DNA of 64,000 nt from the NCBI GenBank assembly GCA_019843655.1, contig JACDQD010000103.1, forward strand, positions 2,852,001 to 2,916,000, read 5' to 3'. The notes under the pieces are model-generated. The model made no database searches and was not told the origin of the DNA. It saw only the letters and a program-made list of their open reading frames with translations. The position numbers and the translations under genes are program-made. The stretch is from Lethocerus indicus. Lineage: Eukaryota > Arthropoda > Insecta > Hemiptera > Belostomatidae. Shown one piece after another: positions 1 through 12,700 of the stretch (its first letter is position 1; each line of letters opens with the position of its first letter).

Positions 1-386
1 ATGATAGTGTTGTTAAAATTAATAAAATTGAAAAAAAAAATAATCCCAATCGAAAAAACTCGAAAAAATGAACGAGCGCAAATTGGCTGTGGACAATTGC
101 CTAGTAAAACAAAATATATGCTGGAATATACGCAATTTAAGCTGAGTTACCTAGTGCTTTTAGTATATTTTCTGTCCTGACAATTTATTGTGCCGAAATT
201 CGTATACGAATTTATTTTATTTTGACAGGGGCCGTTATATTATTTAGTTTTCGAGAGGTAATCGAATTCGAGTGGCTTTCAACTCAGAAACCCTATTGAA
301 CCGGATTACACGTACGTGATTTACTCAGCGTAACTCGACTCAATATAGTCTTGAGGTTTGTGAAGGGGGCAAGGTCTCTCAGTTAG

Positions 387-412
387 TCTCTCTCTCTCTC
401 TCTCTCTCTCTC
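387..412. repeat. (TC)13 microsatellite
   Basis: An uninterrupted run of the dinucleotide TC, about 26 bp, followed by a GC-richer stretch. It is a simple sequence repeat with no coding role seen. Confidence 0.95.
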
Positions 413-2860
413 GGCCCACCGCCTCGCTTACCTTTCCCCTGCAAGTGGCCCAACAAACCAACCAACGCACTCAGCTGTACAGTCGAAAGTCTTATATATA
501 CGCGTTTAAGTTATTTCCGGATGCACCGGCGAAATTGTATTCCACGAGCTGTCATCGTCAATAAGAGGCAAGCCTTGAATGCCTGGAGTGAGAGACTGCA
601 GTTGTGAAATATTCAAATTTCAGCAAATGCAGACAAAAGAAAGATATTATCAATTATATTATGACGAAAAAATGTGTAATTCAAAGTATTTGTTCAGTCG
701 ATATACATTCGTATCGAATAAATCAATGTTACCCTGGTTACGTGAAGATATTTGTATAGGAATGTTTCATTACAGTTAGCTCTTCCATTCTGTATGTTGG
801 CATTAGTTAGAATACTGTATTTACACACGGACGGGCTATTGACCGAATATAAGGTTCCGCAAATATAATGGTTAACCGCAAGGGTTCGTCCATTGATTCC
901 TATACCATAGGTCGATACGGATGATGAAACAGGCGACTAGTTGGAAAGAAGGAATTCATAACCTCAATTTCAAAATATTTTAAAAAACTACTTGGAAAAT
1001 ACAGTGACAGTATTTAACATACGTAATATTTTCGTGTATTCCTCACCCGCTGTTTACTTTGTAATTTACGTTTGTAAATGCAGGTTATGGGTAGATGTAT
1101 AAGGGGCACTACTATCAGTATCACAGTTGCAAGGATGAACCGCTGACTCGATTAGCGCTATAACTGCGACTGTTTGCGGGGTTGCATACTTGCAGTTAAT
1201 AAATTAACCGGAACGTTATATAAAATCATAAATCAGCGTGCAAAACTTTTGCTATCCCGAGGCCGACGCCGGGCCAGAGAAATTAATGATGGCGGTCGGC
1301 GGAAACTGTTTGTATTAATGACGGCCCAAGGGCTAGAATAAGGGATAATAAATAACGGATCAAAATTATAATAGGAATACATATATTAGTCATTCTGTTT
1401 AACATTAGCACACTTGTTGATAATAGCAAATATTGGGTTTGATTGAGGGCCTGTATTGATGTTAAATTGAAATTTAGTCCAGAAAACATAACCGAAAACA
1501 TTAATATTCCAGTGCGAGGGCATTTTTAATTTATATTCACGTAAACTGTTGTCGATGAAGCATCTTGTCGGCGCTATCTCGTGCCACCGATATTAACGGT
1601 ATCGCATGAGTGATGATCCGAACCTTTCTAGACCTCCTCATAAATATCGTGGATTAATTGAAATTGATTTCCCATTACGTGACATGTTACATCATATTAT
1701 TGGGGAATTTCGGATGGTTCCTCTGATCACAGTACGAAAGACGGTTAGACGGAAAGTTACGGCCTACGAATCTTGAAAATCTGTTGATGACGTGTCGATT
1801 GTGATTGAGAATTTGCCCGTTGATAACGACTGACAGTAACGGTCGTTAGTCATTGAACATTGACATTGAACATTGAAACCAATTATCGCCCTATTACAAA
1901 GATTACTGCATAAGTACAGAAAGTTTTAAGTTGAAAAAACATTCTGTCGATATTTTATTATTTAAACAAGTAATTCATTTGACATTGATGAAACAGTAGG
2001 CTAAACCGGAATTGAGGCATGTCACGAAAACCAAGTATCGGAACGAGTTGAGAGCGGAACATTATTAACATAGCAGTTTACATTATTTGCAAATTTGCTG
2101 GTGCGGCCCATTCGGAGAATGATAAAGCGCGCAGATCATCTTGAGTATGGTTCGAATCTATTTTATTGCTGACAGATGAAATTTTAAATCGAATCATCAG
2201 CAAATGATTTCTACTTTCGCTGAATAGTTTACTCCACGCATCGGTTTTATATCTACGGGTTTTGACCGACTGACACGTGCAGACCATTCTTGTCTCTCAT
2301 TACACACAACCAGCCCCGAAACGCTTTCACTGCAACGCTTAATTCAACGTTGAGGAAGCTCATACAAATTTCGGAAGAGACATTGAAAATGATTCCTCCG
2401 AGACACCTCATAGTCCTTTTCCGATCTTGGCATAGTGACAGTGTTATTTTGTGTTATTGGTTTCGGCACAATATCGAGAACTTCGAGCACGTTTTTCCCA
2501 ATTGAACTGCAATTTTACTTTGAATTTTGTTTTCTAACGCTCGCAACGGTACGAGGATACAAGAACGGGAGCCGGCGTCCGGCCGTGGGGTCGCGACTGA
2601 GGTTAAACAGAAATTCGCCGACTTCTCTGAAAGTAGATATCGACAATCTGAGACTTCAGTCCAATTAATATTATTGAAATGATATCTCCGAACAGGCGCT
2701 ATCGAAATAATGAATGAATTCAATGACCCTCTCCGCCACCGTATATTTAATTGCGGGCTGAGTCTATAAATGTCAAGGGTTTGTCCAAGGCTAATAAGAA
2801 ACGAATATTAAGATATTTAAATTAAAATATGTTAGTAACAGGAACCAATTTAAATTCTTG

Positions 2861-2918
2861 TTGTCTCCTCTCAACGGTTTGGTCTTTTACTAGTTTCGGC
2901 TGCCCGCCATCTTCAATA
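2861..2918 (-). repeat. Decayed terminal fragment of the palindromic/hammerhead-like element family
   Basis: The fragment begins with the family terminal sequence GTCTCCTCTC, followed by TTTGGTCTTTTAC and a version of the block that reads CGCCATCTTCA on the + strand. It matches the ends seen at 20.2, 27.3, 34.3 and 41.9 kb. Compared with the intact copies, the CCGG of the ribozyme-like core is lost and the box preceding it is changed, so this copy looks dead. No inverted partner arm is recognisable beside it. Confidence 0.7.
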
Positions 2919-5899
2919 TCATCAAAAATCAAAATCAATAAATTAGCGGGTCCGGTTCCACGTCGTCGTTCGTAGCATTCAATAAAAAAACAGTGAGGCA
3001 CGTAAGATACCGGTAAATTTCAAGTGTTATTTTCATTGATTTTAATTTTCTTGACGATTGCAACGAGACCAAATCACCGAGAGGGTACGGGAGATTACAA
3101 GAGCGATGGTGGTATTCCATACACTCGTTGATCACCAATTAATTAAATGTGAATATTCAATAATTAATTATTGCAATTATAGTAATATATAGTGACTGTA
3201 TTGTTTGACCGTTAATCAGGATGTCTGCAGGAACAGAAAGACGCTGATTTGGCGCTAGCTGGCTTCTCGCCATTGTCATTAGCCAGTAACTTTGCTACTG
3301 CAGTAAAAATTGCTCGAGTGCTTAAATGAATAGTACCGAATGGCAAAAAGGTTAAATTTAAAAACCCTGTGGAGGACCTTCGAAAAGGTCGTAAATTTGT
3401 GTACACCTTTTTCACCCTTTCTCCAATCTACATTTGCTATCGTCGGTCTCTTTGTTCTTTTTAACGGCCGGTCGCAAGGTTATAATTTGGCCGCGCGATA
3501 GGGAAGAAAAAAATTGTTGTCCCGTACAGGCACTTTTCCCCGCATTAAAATTTTTTCATCTGCGGTTTATCAGACGGTCCGTGCGCGAAACTTTCCTTCC
3601 AAGTTCTGGATCAAATAATGACATTCGTTCTTCGGGCTCCGAAAGAGAAAGGGGCTTTCGGTCGGCGACGGCTTTACCGTTCTTGCCGGTGCCTCCCAAG
3701 GTCGGGAACGCTGAGCCGTTTCCGCTCTGTGTACCGTTAAACAGGCGTTAGACTGTTTCGCCCTATACCGTTTTGCCTCACCTTCAACCTACCCGACAAT
3801 AGAACAGGCGCCCATAAAGCAATTCTCAATTTTCAGAGTTGAAAATCAATCGTTCCTCGATGTATTTCCTGTACGTTTGTGTGGTGAATGGACGAGATAG
3901 TGCGGGTATGGACGTAGTGGGGTACGTCGAGACGGCAAAACTGACACGTTCCTAACCGTCAACGGCACACGTGTTATCGTCCGTCGTGAATATAACTAAC
4001 GCACGTGACGCTGAATAAAATATTTACTACAGGTTTACTAAAGTCGTTTATTGTCTTACTTAAAACAAATTTTTAAAACTCGATTCCGATCCGTTTGTAA
4101 CACTTATGAAATAAGGACGATGGAGATTTAATGGTGGTTGGCCTGATCCCAAATTTAAATTAATTATTTAATAGTCAGGCGTGGCTGAAAACACGGGCTG
4201 TGTAGATTGGAGATAAATTAAAGATACGGCGATTTTAAGATTGGAAAAAAAACCGTATATGTGCGATGAGTTACCGAGAGATTGGATGACAGGGAAGAGA
4301 AATCAAATTAGTAGTTATATTCCATCAAACTGATATGAGCCCGATACGAGAGTTCGATGCATCAATATTCGTTTATCTAATCTAAATCGATTAGTATTGA
4401 CATTAGGCCAGCAAATAAACGTTCGTCGGTCAATCCTATGCCAATCATTTTATTTAATCTTTTTTCATAGCGATCCCGCGGAAATGTTGCTTTGTCTGTA
4501 TGCAGATGGCTGCAGTAGATGGATGAAATTCCTTCTTCAGTGGGCTGGACTGACGGGGAACGCGTTGAGCCAAATTTAGCTCCGATTCGTATTAATGAGC
4601 GCGAATTATAGAAAGAATTATCACTCGACCTGAACTGTTGTCCCAACCGGCCCGATGTTTTGCCGGCTCCATTTGCGTTGCTGATTCGGCCCCAGTTGAA
4701 TAACGTTTTCAAACCGTCCGCTCTTGGATTAGCCTAATGGAAGCGCTAATGCTGTGTTTAAAGCTGAAATATGACGGTACCGACAAAACGCGGGCCGCGG
4801 CTTAACATAAAGGGAACAAAAGTCTATAGTACGAATCCCCCACTTGTATCGCCCATAATAATTGTATCGGCATTAATCTGTGTGGCCTCCGCTCACTTTA
4901 TTCAACCGCTAATATCGGCTTCCAAAGCTCAGTTTCGGCTCCACATTCGAACTTCCCCTTGTGGGGGAATTATTATTTTTAAGGGCTAGGCGGGGTTCTG
5001 CCGGGGTTAGCAGGATTTACGGCCTCGCTACTAACAGTACGCCAAAACCGGCTTACCGATGGACCAAAAACACGAGCGGTAATAGACAATTATCTCATCT
5101 ATTATTCGCCGTTTATCACACATGCAGTTTTCCCGCCCCCTCCGGACCTTTTGGGACCAGACGTCAGTAGTTTTTGGTATTAAAATAGTCGTGATAGTTG
5201 TCACTACACCCCACACACCCTAGACAGTGGTAACTGCTTTATATAGGTCTCTCCACTTTCTAGGTCTGGGTCTTGTCATCCAGACTCGGTTTACCGGAAG
5301 ACGAAAACTGACCGCAAGCTGACCTACTTGACCTACTGGTCGGTCAAGGTCGGATGTTACAACTCGGTATGCGATTTATATCATCTCCGAATAGTTTATA
5401 TTAAATCGGTCATGTGTTCTCATAAATTGTTAAGTTGATCATTTATTGAATTCATTTAAAGAACTTTAAAATGCAATTGGTACGTTTTAATTTTCGACTA
5501 ACAAAAATAAAGTAGAGTAAATGAATATTTAAAAATGTATTACTCAATTGGTTCTAATGTTCCCTCTTGACTATAGTAGATTTCATCATTTGGTCTTTCA
5601 TCAGCTCCTGGACCTGGAATAACGTCAGTGCCATGTATTCATCGGCCGATGACGTGTCCGTGTGTTTCCATATAATTCTTTGCATTGAGCTACGCCAAAG
5701 AGTGCGGGTTGTGTGGGCAAAAATATACCGATTTATTTTTCCGGAGGCTGAAACAGGAAAATAAAAAATGGACGAATGTCAGGCTTTAGAAAAATGAAGA
5801 AAAGAGTATTCGTCTTCTTCACACATAAAGTGTGATTTATTTCCAAATGGAGCCTTCGGAATCCTTCAGAGTTGAAAAATAATTGGTTGGAATAATTTG

Positions 5900-7011
5900 T
5901 TTTGAATTCGTATAAATCAATTAAGGGATAGGAATATATATAAAATTGCAGATACGATAAAATTAGAGGACATCTAAAATATAATTGAACACACAACTGG
6001 TCATAACTATTAGGTTCTAACTTCCAAATATATGACAGGAAACCTGGTATTGTGTATTTACGATCATAAAAGATTTCCTGTTGATCCAAAATTTATTGAA
6101 TGTTTATAAAATATGTAAAATGTTTATTTTTAGTAATCTCGGTAATCCGTACAAATGCACCCAACGAACATTAGTTAAGTACATTTCCGCACCACCCTCA
6201 GAGGGCGCTAGTTGACGAACGATTTTGGTGAAACTAGCGCCCCCTGAGGGTGGTGCGGAAATGTACTTAACTAAAGTTCACTTGGACCGATAAACTAGCG
6301 CCCCCTGAGGGTGGTGCGGAAATGTACTTAACTAAAGTTCGTTGGGTCCACTTGCACCGATAAACTAGCGCCCCCTTGAGGGTGGTGCGGAAATGTACTT
6401 AACTAAAGTTCGTTGGGTCCACTTGCACCGATAAACTAGCGCCCCCTTGAGGGTGGTGCGGAAATGTACTTAACTAAAGTTCGTTGGGTCCACTTGGACC
6501 GATAAACTAGCGCCCCCTGAGGGTGGTGCGGAAATGTACTTAACTAAAGTTCATTGGGTCCGCTTGGACCGATAAACTAGCGCCCCTTGAGGGTGGTGCG
6601 GAAATGTACTTAACTAAAGTTCGTTGGGTCCGCTTGCACCGATAAACTAGCGCCCCTTGAGGGTGGTGCGGAAATGTACTTAACTAAAGTTCGTTGGGTC
6701 CGCTTGGACCGATAAACTAGCGCCCCCTTGAGGGTGGTGCGGAAATGTACTTAACTAAAGTTCGTTGGGTCCGCTTGGACCGATAAACTAGCGCCCCTTG
6801 AGGGTGGTGCGGAAATGTACTTAACTAAAGTTCGTTGGGTCCACTTGAACCGATTAAGTTGTTTACTAAAAATAAATTTCTTTCAATACATTTTGGATCA
6901 ACAGGAAAACTTTTATGATCGTAAATACACAATACCAGATAGGTTTCCTGTCATATATTTGGAAGTCAGAACCAAATAGTTGTGACCAGTTGTGTGATCA
7001 AATACACAATT
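5900..7011. mobile_element. Palindromic (fold-back) element, copy 1, with expanded internal tandem array
   Basis: The left arm (about 5900-6213) and right arm (about 6852-7011) are inverted copies of each other. For example CCAAATATATGACAGGAAACC at 6026 is mirrored by GGTTTCCTGTCATATATTTGG near 6942, and GATCATAAAAGATTTCCTGTT is mirrored by an AACAGGAAAACTTTTATGATC stretch. A short asymmetric centre (TGACGAACGATTTTGGTG) sits near 6213-6231. Between the centre and the right arm lies a 70/71-bp tandem array. Sequence shared with copies at 34.3 and 41.9 kb shows a dispersed family. No transposase or reverse transcriptase frame is seen, so it is non-autonomous. The right arm stops short of the left-arm length. 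Confidence 0.85.
6226..6860. repeat. 70/71-bp tandem array, about 9 units
   Basis: The landmark GATAAACTAGCG recurs at 6289, 6359, 6430, 6501, 6571, 6641, 6711 and 6782, and a diverged GATTAAG version ends the array at 6852. Spacing is 70 or 71 bp, the extra base being one more C in the CCCC(C)TTGAGGG segment. The first unit, beginning at 6226, lacks about 8 bp. Each unit carries TGAGGGTGGTGCGGAAATG and AACTAAAGTTCGTTGGGTCC. Units are nearly identical, so the expansion is probably recent. The unit is made from the innermost part of the right arm of the surrounding palindrome. Confidence 0.97.
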
Positions 7012-9648
7012 GACCGATAATCCGACAAAGACCTAAGCCGATTAATAAAATCCCTCCCAACCCAAAGAAGATAAACAACAATCCTGAAAAACACAATAAC
7101 AAGACACATATATATACACAGGACAAACAGACAACCACCACATCCGTATTCTAAAGATAATTTAAACACTCAGGATATGTAAATTTATAAATTTTTATAC
7201 GCTAATATATGCTTAAGTGACCGTACGCTACTGAGGGTGGCGAGTAGTAGTTAGTTGGGCTAACATAAAACCAAATCAACGGGTTTTAACAGCATATAGT
7301 GCTCACTACGACCGAATAATGTTCGCAATAATTACGTTTGTAAATGTCTATTCGTCGCTCCTACTTATTAATACTCCTCCCGATTATATTATATAACCCT
7401 GGTCATTAATAAAGAGTATCGAAAGCCCCATCGAATAAGATTGTTGTAATAAGTTATTTGTTGCTGGGTCCGCGGGGATTTGAAGTATCATCAATCTCCT
7501 GCGCAGGGGTTCCTTTCGAAATATAATATGGTACTTAACCGGCTTCCGGTTAACGGGGCAGAAAGCGGCGGCGGGGAAGAATTCTCCGGAAATGCCAACG
7601 AAGAAGTCGGTCAAGGCCGCATCGAAGAAAGTCAACTTTCCACTATAGCTGAAACGCCTCACTGATTTAAAGGAGCATGAAAGAGGCAATCGATTGCGAC
7701 ATTTTCTTGTGACATAATATTTTCTGGAAACTCTGTTCCTGTAAACCGATTTTATCCACTCAGATTTCCCTGCTGCAGGTGTTCCGAGTGATGGAAATAC
7801 ATTTCGCGTTTCGGAAGAGGTCAGTCGCCACGACAGCTCTCATGTACAGTGGTCAAGTGTAAACTCGAGTTACAAATTTTTAATTTTATAAATTACGGGT
7901 GAAATATTAATTTTATCCGCGAGACCGCTATTTTTAAACAATTGAAACTGTTACGTAGGATTTTATAGTTCGGAAAAATAGGACAGATAGAATGACAAAT
8001 GGCAAATTGCTTGCCAATAAACCGCTCCCGAGGGGGCAATAAACCATTTCTCCAACAGCATAATTTTCTGGAACAGTAAAGCGGGAAGTTTTAACGGAAA
8101 TTTCAAGGACGGGTGCTTCTACTGCTCAAATCGTTCCAAGCATAAACCGAGTTGAGATTCTAGTTTAAGCCGACACCTGTGCATTTCAGACGCAAGTTAC
8201 TTAAAATATAAAAAAATAATTAGATACCAGAATTATAAATGTGTTGCTTAATTCACGGATTGTTTTCCGCTCAGAAATACATTCGGGGAAGTTAAATTTG
8301 GTCGCAAGTTATTTTCAGTGTTGAAAAATGCAATTTATTTGAACCTGTGGGATTCAATTATTATTGGCGAGATATAAGGGAAGAAAAAAAATGTTTTTCA
8401 CGGACGAGGGGGGAGTAGTGTATGGTGTGGGCAGCTTTTAATGAAAGAGGGTAGTCGGATATTGCTTTTATTTCTGGCAAAGTGAATACCAGAAATATAC
8501 GCTGGTATAGAAATGTCACGGGCGTCAGGGTATTTATATAACCGTTTGGAACATTTTTGAAAGTCGAAGAGGCAACTTTTCGGCTGAGACAATTCACCTG
8601 GTTAACAGTGCAGTGACAAGAGGAAGATGGGTGAGGAGACCGTTCAGACCTAAATTCCTAACGTCCGAACCTAAAGTCTATATTCTACTGACATTCCAAC
8701 GAGTGAGTACTATGAGCACTACTCGCATTCCATTGAAACTGTTATTCTAGGTAAATTTCAGGCCAGAATTACTAGCGACTCCGTGACAGTTTTCAAATTG
8801 CTCCTTATCCCAAACAAACTGTCGTCTATAGTCCTTATACGTTGGTACAATTAAAATTTTACTCAGTGGCGTTAAACGTTATATCAATAATAAAAACGAA
8901 CGATTATGTCGATTATAAGGCATTGTTTTGCTGTAGGGCCTTGTGCGTAGGACCTCGAATATTATTACGGTCAGCCCCGATATTAAATCCCGGTTAATTT
9001 GTCCCCATATTCGAGTTGGATTTAATTTAATTTAGCCTGTATAAAGCGGGGGGCCCGGTTTAAGTGGTCCGCCGGCCGGCCGCGTCCGCTAATTCCGTTC
9101 TGTCGGCTGGCCGATATTCGAAATTAATAAATTTATTACAACAGAGGATCGGTGTCCGGCAAAACAGCGCCCATCTGGCCCTAACAGGCCGTTATTAAAT
9201 TAAACATCAATATTGCGGTTGGGAAAATGTGTTTTCGTTGTCGGGCATAACGACCCTCCCTTCTGGGGGCCTACGAAGAAACCTGCAAGCGTGGAACAAA
9301 AATTAAACGTTTTTCTTTCCAATTTCAGCTTAATTTAAACTCAATACACCGGTTCCCAATGTAGTATGGCCCTATCTATGTTCTAAGTCGACACATTTAA
9401 TTTGACTATAAAATGAAATTATGAATTTAGAAACCGGAAAATCACTTACATTTGATATCAATTTATTTTCCAAATGGTGTTTATGAATGATGTTCACAAT
9501 CGATACAAAAAACCTCAATTTGGTCGGTTTTGGTGTTGGCCGATAAAAGAGTGCCATAGATGTTCTTTCCGATATTAAATAATTAAGTTAACGTTAACCT
9601 GCGTTCCTTTTTTATTAATGGTGTCTTCTTTTCTTTTTCCCATTAAAG

Positions 9649-9763
9649 TGTAGTGGGCGCAAGGACTCTGAGGGTTGCGTCGTGGTGGTGTCCGTTCCGC
9701 CGAACAAGGATATAATTGTCGGCGAAATTCCCGTCGTACCGGCCAAGCCGACCACGTTGGAGA
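9649..9763 (+). CDS. ZIP exon A (extracellular, before TM1)
   Basis: The acceptor is a strong pyrimidine tract (TCTTTTCTTTTTCCCATTAAAG) ending at 9648, and the donor is GTGAGT at 9764. The exon opens in phase 0 with CSGRKDSEGC and ends ...KPTTLE plus one base of an Arg codon. The two cysteines 9 residues apart fit the membrane-proximal ectodomain of LIV-1 ZIPs. This segment is poorly conserved, so assignment rests on splice phase and position ahead of TM1. The upstream exon was not found. Confidence 0.85.
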
Positions 9764-12700
9764 GTGAGTCCTCATTGATTTTTATTCATAAAAAAACCAT
9801 TTCTAGTTTTAACACATAAAATATATTCCATAAAGAGGGAAGGGGCGCCGTTAAAAATGAATTGAAAAGAAGGAAAACAATATTAGAAAGGATTCTTCAA
9901 TTTGCCTGCAGATTTGAAGACAAGTAGAAAATATATCGTACTTCAGTTCGTCCCACGTAATACTAAAGAACAGGAAGAACTCGTTTGAAGGGGATTTCTG
10001 AAGAAGATATTGTTTGGGACTATTATTGCCCAACTAATCGACCGATAACATTTTACGGAGCCTTCAATTAGTTGCCGGGCGATAAAACGGTGCATGCAGT
10101 TATCTAGCGGAGAAAACATTCTATAATGTTTTGCCATTAAAAGATCATTTTCCCTAATAGCACTAGTCCAAATTAGACGCTGCTCACCGTAGATACCTAA
10201 TTTAGCTTTAATAAAAGCAGTATTTAGCCTCCACGATTAATATCATATTTATTGTTGATAGGTTATTAAAAAATCATATGAGCGATGCATGTACTTTTGA
10301 ATCCACTCAGTTTCGGCCAAGTGATTAGGGCCACTCTAAAATTCGAGCGGAGAAAAAAAAGATGTTTGGACAAAATTATTCGATTATATAATTCAATTGC
10401 GACGCAGAAATAACGCACTCTCCGTTTTCATGTTTAATATTTTATCTATATATTTTGTTATAATATACTTATTGTCGATAGGATGGGGAATGGGAGCTCT
10501 GTCTGTTGGTATAGTGAGCCTGTCGGGTGTGTTCGGTGCCTGCCTCTGGCCGCTTATGCACACCAGGGCCTATAACCATCTCATGAAGGCGCTGATAGGA
10601 TTGGCCGTCGGTTCACTAACGTCCACGGCGCTCTTCCAACTCATACCGGAGGTCAGTATAGCGTCGTTAAATTCACATATATTCACGTGACAAATTGGGT
10701 CGAGCGGCGATGGGCGAAAGCCGACGGCTAATAGCGCCGCCGAAAATATTATTGTATTCCGTCCGCGATTCGTTGTTCTTCGAACGCGAAACTTTCCCCT
10801 AAATGAATGCCGCTTATTCGAGCGTTTGCCAACTCCAGGGGTTCGGAGTTGCCGTCGTGGACAGCCCCGGCGGCGGCAGCCATTACCTAACCACAGCGTT
10901 GTTCTCCTGGCTCAGCGTCTGGTTGATATTTGTCATCGAAGCTCTGTCGAAAATCATCTTCAGGAAGCGCGTAAGTACACCCACTTTATTAATTCTGTAG
11001 TTCGCGTTTAATAAATAAAATGTTCGATTATATAATAAATTAAGCGCGCATATTACCCTCCATAAGAGTCCATCTTACAGAGGTCCTTCCAACACTAACA
11101 TGGGGTGTTATTATATTGGGATTTTGCGAGCAGGCGCAGTTGGATTTACGAATAGATAAGCTTTACTTTATGAAGTCCACGACTAGATCATTTTGTCTGA
11201 ATTTCAACTGACTGGCTCTGGATGTAAAACTTTTCCTCCCACGCGTAATATAGACAGCCCTCCCAGTTTTTTCCACGTGTTCGGACGCCGGTGTTGAATT
11301 CTCACCGGTATCTCGATAAAATATTTTCATCGAGATGTCTAACTGTCGGGCGTTTTTTGCCTCTTGCGTTCTGTAAACCCCCCCCCCCGTCACCCCGGGG
11401 GGGCTTAACGTTTTTTCCACTGTCCACAAACCCCGGACTCGAGAAAACCCTCAGCCGCTTGATCAATCACTAACTACATCCTCCCTCACTCTCTCTCCCA
11501 CTCTCTCTCTCTCTCACTCCCCGCAGGGAACCCTGAAGTATGGTCCCGGTAACCCGGTATTGACCTGAATACAGAACGATTAAGCGCAAAAAATACGACA
11601 CTAAACAATACCGCACACAAATGCTAATACATTGATATTGTATGCCTCAGAGTTACTGAGAATGGTCGTGTGTCCGAAGGCCGCACTGAAAATCCTTCTT
11701 TGGACGCGTGGTCTTGAGACACTTTAATAAAATCAGGATTAACGAGCCTTATTAAAAACCTTGCCTCAATAAAAAAAAACAATGTATAATCCCTGTTTTA
11801 GTTCCTAAAGGAATGCTATGTTGAAGTTTCGATGTAAAATATTTTCGCGAATTATTTAGCACTGAAAATATAACGAGGGCGTTAATTTTTTTTCAGTTTA
11901 TTTTAAATAACTAGCCGGATACACATTTCTGGGTCATTCTCGAAATTCCTTAAAAGTAATTTCTAATAAAAATCCAGCTACCAAGGAATTGCTTTATATA
12001 AATATATATATAAAGCGGGGCAGGATGAGAAAGACCGCACTCATCCATTCCGTGTGGCCTGGCCTTACAGCCTTCTGCATTTTATCCCACGGCGACGCGA
12101 AATATTGCTCTTTTTATATTGACTTCCTCTTTTTCAGGATAAGCATCTGGAGTCGGCGGCCCCCAAGGATGGATTGAAATCGGGTCACATAATAATGGAC
12201 TTGGAGAGCAACAACTTGATAGTGAGCAAGGGAGCCATACAAACGGGCCTGGTAGGTTCACACAATTCTTTTCTATCCCTTCAACACGAGTGCAATATTC
12301 TTTAAATTATATTATTATCTATTAATATTCTAGAGATCCTTTTAAGGCCTTTCGCGCTTTTCATTCCATTTATAATTCCCGAAAGAGGCCAACTATACAT
12401 AAGAAAATCCCTATTCCTTTTGGAACGATCCTTTAAATTTCTTCTTGCCATCCGACCGTATATTCTTTGAAGAGTTCAGCTCCCGAGCAATTTCTGCTGG
12501 AGAATATAAAATCTCATATTGAAGGCATTCTTATCTACTACTGATCGGACTACCGATAGTTCTACTCGGGATAGTGTATTAGCATTATTCTGCTATAAAT
12601 TCAACCCTGCATTAGCCGGGAGGTTTAGTGTATTCCCGTTTCACGGAGTAAAATGAAATCCATCGCATGTGCAAGTATCCCATCCAACGCCCGGAGAATA

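Larger units (their letters stand above)
1..9648. other. Non-coding region upstream of the first recognised ZIP exon
   Basis: No open frame here resembles a known protein, and all are short and of AT-rich composition. Since the first recognised ZIP exon opens at a splice acceptor in phase 0, part of this stretch is presumably intron or 5' flank of that gene. Recognisable contents are a TC microsatellite (387-412), a decayed repeat end (about 2861-2918) and a palindromic element with a tandem array (5900-7011). I looked for the extracellular N-terminal exons of the ZIP protein (signal peptide, Cys-containing ectodomain) and could not identify any. They may be short exons that I missed or may lie left of the window. 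Confidence 0.6.

Noticed and set aside
5733..6089. 118-codon minus-strand open frame over the left arm of palindromic copy 1 as a possible transposase
   Set aside because: The corresponding frame in the other copies is interrupted by stops, the composition is that of AT-rich noise, and no catalytic motif is visible.
6226..6860. Regularly spaced repeats as a CRISPR array
   Set aside because: The whole 70/71-bp unit repeats without unique spacers, in a eukaryotic genome. It is a minisatellite inside a mobile element.
7779..7819. Possible 41-bp micro-exon with acceptor CCCTGCTGCAG and donor GTCAGT
   Set aside because: Its length does not keep the phase needed to join the ZIP exon at 9649, and its translation shows no family resemblance.
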